The notes beneath the pieces are model-generated. The model was not told the DNA's origin, did not search any database, and saw only the letters and a program-made list of their open reading frames with translations. Shown here piece by piece: positions 44,875 to 49,848 of a DNA stretch of 49,848 bases (its first letter is position 1; each line of letters begins with the position of its first letter). The DNA is taken from the NCBI GenBank assembly GCA_002409745.1, contig DHOU01000046.1, positions 1-49,848 on the forward strand, read 5' to 3'. Both the position numbers and the translations under genes were made by a program. The stretch comes from Bacteroidales bacterium UBA5382. GTDB lineage: Bacteria; Bacteroidota; Bacteroidia; Bacteroidales; Dysgonomonadaceae.

Positions 44875-45139
44875 TGATTTTAAACGGTATTTTTGAATTC
44901 ATTTCTCATTAAATTTATCCCTCTGTCTGCTGTCTATTGTCTTCTGTCTTCCAAACTCTCAATTTCTATCACTCTCTGCTGAACGAAGCGCGTGGCTTCG
45001 CCGTCATCGAGTGTAAAGAAGTTTTATCGGTTTCGTAAGGAAACAGGATATCCCGATTTTTTAAATCGACGCAAATTTACGGGTATGAATTCCTTTTTCG
45101 GTGTGAGAATTGATTTTTAACCTATGCTTTTTGATATTC

Positions 45140-45612
45140 TTTCACGACAAAGGGTTTTCCGTCCACAACGAAAGGCTTTCCGCCCACAACGAAGAGCTTT
45201 CCGCCTAAGACCAACGGTTTTCTGCCTACGACCAACGGTCTTCCACTTTCAAAGAACGGTTTTCCACTCCCAAAGATTGGTTTTCCGGCCACAACGAGTG
45301 GTTTTCCAAACGCGACGATTCGATTTCCGGCCACGACGGGACAATTTCCACACTTGACGAACGCATTTCCATACCCGGCGAGACTATTTCCACGCTCGAC
45401 GACTGATTTTCCAAATTCAATGAGCCTATTTCCCCACCCAATGAGTCTATTTCCGCACTTTGTAAAGAGATTCCGCCGCTCAACGAACGCATTTCCGAGC
45501 TCAAGGATATTATTTCCGAATCTTACGAATCAAATTCCAGCCTCCTCCAGTCTATTTCCAGCCCCATCCAGTCTATTTCCGGGCCCGTTAAGTCGATTTC
45601 CAAGCCCAACCA
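45140..45612. repeat. 21-bp degenerate tandem array, about 22 units
   Basis: TTTCC-like anchors end at 45160, 45181, 45202 and so on to 45601, with a period of 21 in every step except a compensated 20+22 pair around 45474. Units share a TTTCC core and an ACGA-like segment but vary elsewhere. As 21 is a multiple of three, several frames on both strands stay open and would give heptad repeats (for example GKPFVVD or EIDSLGG types on the minus strand). No promoter or convincing start is seen, so I do not call a gene. The rest of the gap 44771-45690 holds no gene. Confidence 0.92.
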
Positions 45613-45690
45613 CCCTTCCGCATCGATCGATAACTCCCCCGCCTGACCGCTCCGAACGGGTTGACGGAAAAAGGGTGTCGCGATCCTCTA

Positions 45691-47688
45691 TTAACGGCGA
45701 TAATTCCGTTTGGCGTTTTGTTTGGCGTTCTCGCGCGCCTGCTTTTCCTGCATTTTCTGCGCTTCTTCGAGCCGCGCCATGAAACCCGATTTCTTTTTCG
45801 GCTTTTTCTTGTTCGCTTCGAGTCGCGCCAACAACTTATCTTCGTTAATAAATTGACGGAAAGATAAGGTAATGACAATCGTCATCAGCGTCGAAAGGAA
45901 ATAATAGTAATTCAAACCGGAAGGATATGAATTTAAGAAGAAGAACATGAAGGCGGACATGAAATAGGGCATCGCTTTCATGCCGGGCATTTGCTGTTGA
46001 CCCGTGTCGGTAGCCGCCATATTAAAACGGGTATAAATGATATTCGTAACCGTCATCAATATACAAAACAAACTGATATGATTTCCCAGGAAGCGCGTTA
46101 TCAAAGGAATATTGCCGCTCCACGAAATGATATGGTCGTAGGTCGACAAGTCATCGGCCCATAGAAAACTCTGCTGACGCAATTCGATAGCCGAAGGGAA
46201 AAAGAAAAACAAGGCCAGCAACACCGGCATTTGGATGAGCATGGGCAAACAGCCGCTCATCGGATTCACTCCCGCCTGATTGTATAGTTGCATGGTTGCC
46301 TGCTGACGCTTCATCATGACGTCTTGGTCTTTACCGGGATATTTCTTTTCCAGCTCCTGTATCTGGGGCCGCAGCACGCGCATTTTTGCCGACGACATGT
46401 ACGATTTATACGTCAACGGCGAAGTAATGAGTTTCACCATCAGGGTGAGGATAAGGATAATAAGTCCCATGCTCCAATTCAACGACAAGAAGAAGTTGAA
46501 GACGGGTATGACAAACCATTTGTTCACCCAACTCAACCACCGGTATCCGAGATATACCAACTCTTCCAGTTCCAGCTTATCGGCCTTGTCTTTTATGTCT
46601 TTATCATAGCCTTTGAGGGTGTTGTAATGCACCGGCCCGAAATAGTAATGGAATCCGGCCGTAAATTCATCGCCGTCGGCGCTTGCCGTAACCGGCACCA
46701 ACACTTCGGCCTTATAATCTTTGATATAATCGGGGTCGGAAAGGACTTGGGACGAGAGGATTGCATTGCTGAACGGTTGATCGGCGATGATGACCGACGA
46801 GAAGAACTGATCTTTAAAAGCAAACCATTTTAGAGGTTCGGAAATCTCTTTTTCCTCTTTTTTCGATTCGCTCATCCGGACGACATCCTGTTTGTAATAC
46901 TTATAGTGAATACGCGCAAAACGTTCTTCGAATGTCCGTCCCCGCTCCTGCTGACGCATTTTTTGCTCCCAATTCAATTTGAAATTCGACAGACTCTCGG
47001 AATGCAATCCGCCGCTCATACCCACCAGGCGGATATCGAAATTCATCATATAATCGTCATCCGAAAGCGAGTATACGAAATCGAGATATTGCTTCGAAGA
47101 ATACGCCAATCGCATCGTGACCGATTTTCCATCGGCTGCAACCAAAGGCGTAAACACCTGATCTTCCGTGGAAAGCCTTACACTTTGGCGGTTATAGAGC
47201 TCGAGGTTGAAACGCGCTTCATCTCCTTCAAACAGAAAGAGATCGGTCTTGTCGTATTTCTTATGCTCTTTCATTTGCACCGACTCGATCGCTCCCCCTT
47301 TGGGATTAATCTGCAATCGTATCTTATCATTTTCGAGCGTCACAAAATCCTTTGAGACCGCATCGAAAGAAGTCTCCGCAAGACTATCGGAGGGACTTTC
47401 CTCTGCCGCGACGTTCATGGCGGCCAACGTATCGGCTGAAGCCCCCTGCGGTGTAGCGGCGCTGAAAAAACTTTGCACATTATCTTGCCGGGGCGTGTTC
47501 TCTTCGAGGGTATCGAGAGAACGGTTCTGTTCCGCCTCGAGCGCTGTCCGCTGTGCATCTACACGCGCAATCGAGTCCTGTATCCTACGCTGTTGTGCGA
47601 GTTGTTCCTGATCAGGCCTATTGTAAATAGAAAAAACGATGACAACGGCGGCAATAAGGAGTAATCCAATAATTGTATTTTTATCCAT
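45691..47688 (-). CDS. yidC: Membrane protein insertase YidC
   Basis: 665 residues. An N-terminal anchor (TIIGLLLIAAVVIVF) leads to a coiled-coil segment, the large periplasmic domain (about 75-365), and the conserved insertase core with five membrane segments (WVNKWFVIPVFNFFLSLNWSMGLIILILTL, MVKLITSPLTYKSYMSSAKM, NQAGVNPMSGCLPMLIQMPVL, YPSGLNYYYFLS). The tail is basic (KKKPKKKSG, AKRNYRR). It inserts and folds inner-membrane proteins. It lies 57 bp downstream of pyrG on the same strand. Confidence 0.97.
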   Translation of the reverse strand: MDKNTIIGLLLIAAVVIVFSIYNRPDQEQLAQQRRIQDSIARVDAQRTALEAEQNRSLDTLEENTPRQDNVQSFFSAATPQGASADTLAAMNVAAEESPSDSLAETSFDAVSKDFVTLENDKIRLQINPKGGAIESVQMKEHKKYDKTDLFLFEGDEARFNLELYNRQSVRLSTEDQVFTPLVAADGKSVTMRLAYSSKQYLDFVYSLSDDDYMMNFDIRLVGMSGGLHSESLSNFKLNWEQKMRQQERGRTFEERFARIHYKYYKQDVVRMSESKKEEKEISEPLKWFAFKDQFFSSVIIADQPFSNAILSSQVLSDPDYIKDYKAEVLVPVTASADGDEFTAGFHYYFGPVHYNTLKGYDKDIKDKADKLELEELVYLGYRWLSWVNKWFVIPVFNFFLSLNWSMGLIILILTLMVKLITSPLTYKSYMSSAKMRVLRPQIQELEKKYPGKDQDVMMKRQQATMQLYNQAGVNPMSGCLPMLIQMPVLLALFFFFPSAIELRQQSFLWADDLSTYDHIISWSGNIPLITRFLGNHISLFCILMTVTNIIYTRFNMAATDTGQQQMPGMKAMPYFMSAFMFFFLNSYPSGLNYYYFLSTLMTIVITLSFRQFINEDKLLARLEANKKKPKKKSGFMARLEEAQKMQEKQARENAKQNAKRNYRR

Positions 47689-47745
47689 TCTTTCAACATG
47701 ATAGAGAGCAAGACCACCCTCTTAGTATTTCAAACTACTTTCGTA

Positions 47746-49386
<1,641 letters not shown>

Positions 49387-49395
49387 TTAAAGCCA

Positions 49396-49403
49396 CAAAG
49401 GTA
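49396..49403 (-). promoter_or_regulatory. -7 box of pyrG
   Basis: TACCTTTG on the minus strand fits the consensus, about 40 bp before the pyrG start. No evident -33 box. Confidence 0.5.
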
Positions 49404-49485
49404 CAAAAAAAAGTAGAATGACGAAGGCCTTCGGGCGCATTATTCCTGTTCCCCCTCAATAGGACAAAACCCACCGGGTTGCGCT

Positions 49486-49549
49486 CATCCTCGTCAAAAC
49501 ACGAGGATGTCCGATAAAACAAGCGGCTCGGATTCTCAAACCCAAGCCG
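49486..49549 (-). terminator. Two hairpins after the tRNA cluster
   Basis: CGGCTCGG/CCAAGCCG (49524-49531 and 49542-49549, one G-T pair) and CATCCTCG/CGAGGATG (49486-49493 and 49502-49509) lie downstream of the tRNA genes in their sense. The first is followed by a T-rich stretch on the minus strand. Likely terminators. Confidence 0.6.
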
Positions 49550-49589
49550 TTTTCTCGTTAATGATTATCTGTCGTTTTTTTTTGCAAAG

Positions 49590-49673
49590 TGCGCAGAATG
49601 AGACTCGAACTCACACGCCGTAACCGGCACTACCCCCTCAAAGTAGCGTGTATACCAATTTCACCACCTGCGC
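49590..49673 (-). tRNA. tRNA-Leu (GAG)
   Basis: The reverse complement begins GCGCAGGTGGTGAAATTGG and pairs with TCTGCGC at the 3' end. The anticodon loop reads TTGAGGG, anticodon GAG. A long variable arm, as expected for leucine, is present. No encoded CCA. Confidence 0.92.
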
Positions 49674-49692
49674 CTATCAAACGTAACGAGGG

Positions 49693-49776
49693 TGCCCGGA
49701 ACAGGACTCGAACCTGCACGTCGTTGCCAACACTAGTCCCTGAAACTAGCGCGTCTACCAATTCCGCCATCCGGGC
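49693..49776 (-). tRNA. tRNA-Leu (CAG)
   Basis: Acceptor GCCCGGA pairs with TCCGGGC. The anticodon stem CTAGT/ACTAG holds the loop TTCAGGG, anticodon CAG. Long variable arm and GTTCGAGTC T-loop. 19 bp from the Leu-GAG gene. Confidence 0.93.
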
Positions 49777-49824
49777 AATACTAAATTCATAAAAAACGCG
49801 ACCTCTGTCGCTTACCTTAACTTG

Positions 49825-49848
49825 TGGAGCGGAAGACGGGACTCGAAC
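49825..49848 (-). tRNA. 3' end of a tRNA, probably tRNA-Gly
   Basis: The window edge holds GTTCGAGTCCCGTCTTCCGC followed by TCCA on the minus strand: a T-arm, acceptor 3' strand and encoded CCA. The CTTCCGC acceptor strand is typical of glycine tRNAs, but the anticodon is outside the window. Confidence 0.7.

Noticed and set aside
45122..45782. Several open frames giving heptad-repeat proteins on both strands
   Set aside because: They arise from the 21-bp period. Frames overlap each other on both strands and none has a convincing promoter or start.

Overview
The window looks like a chromosome segment from a Bacteroidales bacterium. Promoters with a TAnnTTTG -7 box recur upstream of housekeeping genes, the ribosomal S1, YidC, LepA and NAD kinase/PdxJ neighbourhoods are Bacteroidales-like, and the mobile genes (BfmA-type mobilization protein, BmgA-type relaxase, Bacteroidetes tyrosine integrase) belong to that phylum. 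I cannot assign a genus; the Porphyromonadaceae/Tannerellaceae/Dysgonomonadaceae side of the order seems most likely (inference).

Region 1 (about 133-17605) is an integrated mobilizable element in the 3' end of a tRNA-Val gene. An 11-bp direct repeat (GTGGGCGTTGA) marks both ends. From right to left it carries a tyrosine integrase, an AraC regulator, a Crp/Fnr regulator, a small membrane protein, a redox cassette (SDR, MDR and an unusual beta-propeller/acetolactate decarboxylase fusion), an RteC-like gene, an excisionase-like HTH protein, a mobilization pair (BfmA and relaxase), an IS110-family insertion, and a five-gene AT-rich operon. That operon encodes an XRE regulator, an NdpA-like protein, a three-helix membrane protein, a second NdpA-like protein and RhuM. 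I consider it the best candidate for an undescribed system. Much of the element is broken: integrase, relaxase, RteC-like gene and Crp regulator each carry a one-base change in an A-run, and the relaxase also has an in-frame TGA. It is probably immobile by itself unless these are sequence errors.

Region 2 (17596-49848) is ordinary chromosome. It holds purB, an RluB-type pseudouridine synthase, asnS and lepA; a 41-bp tandem repeat array; a DUF454 membrane protein facing an HD hydrolase; rplU-rpmA; a broken C10 cysteine protease with a small lipoprotein; nnr, nadK and an ACT-like protein divergent from pdxJ and an ExbB/TonB-like cluster that lacks ExbD; rpsA; an ECF sigma/anti-sigma unit; a TIGR01212 radical SAM gene; a lipoate cluster (lplA, class II aldolase, lpdA); a 21-bp repeat array; yidC and pyrG; and a tRNA cluster (Leu-GAG, Leu-CAG and the edge of a probable Gly tRNA).

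Several intergenic spacers consist of short words repeated with small variations, a property of this genome that is separate from the two long arrays.
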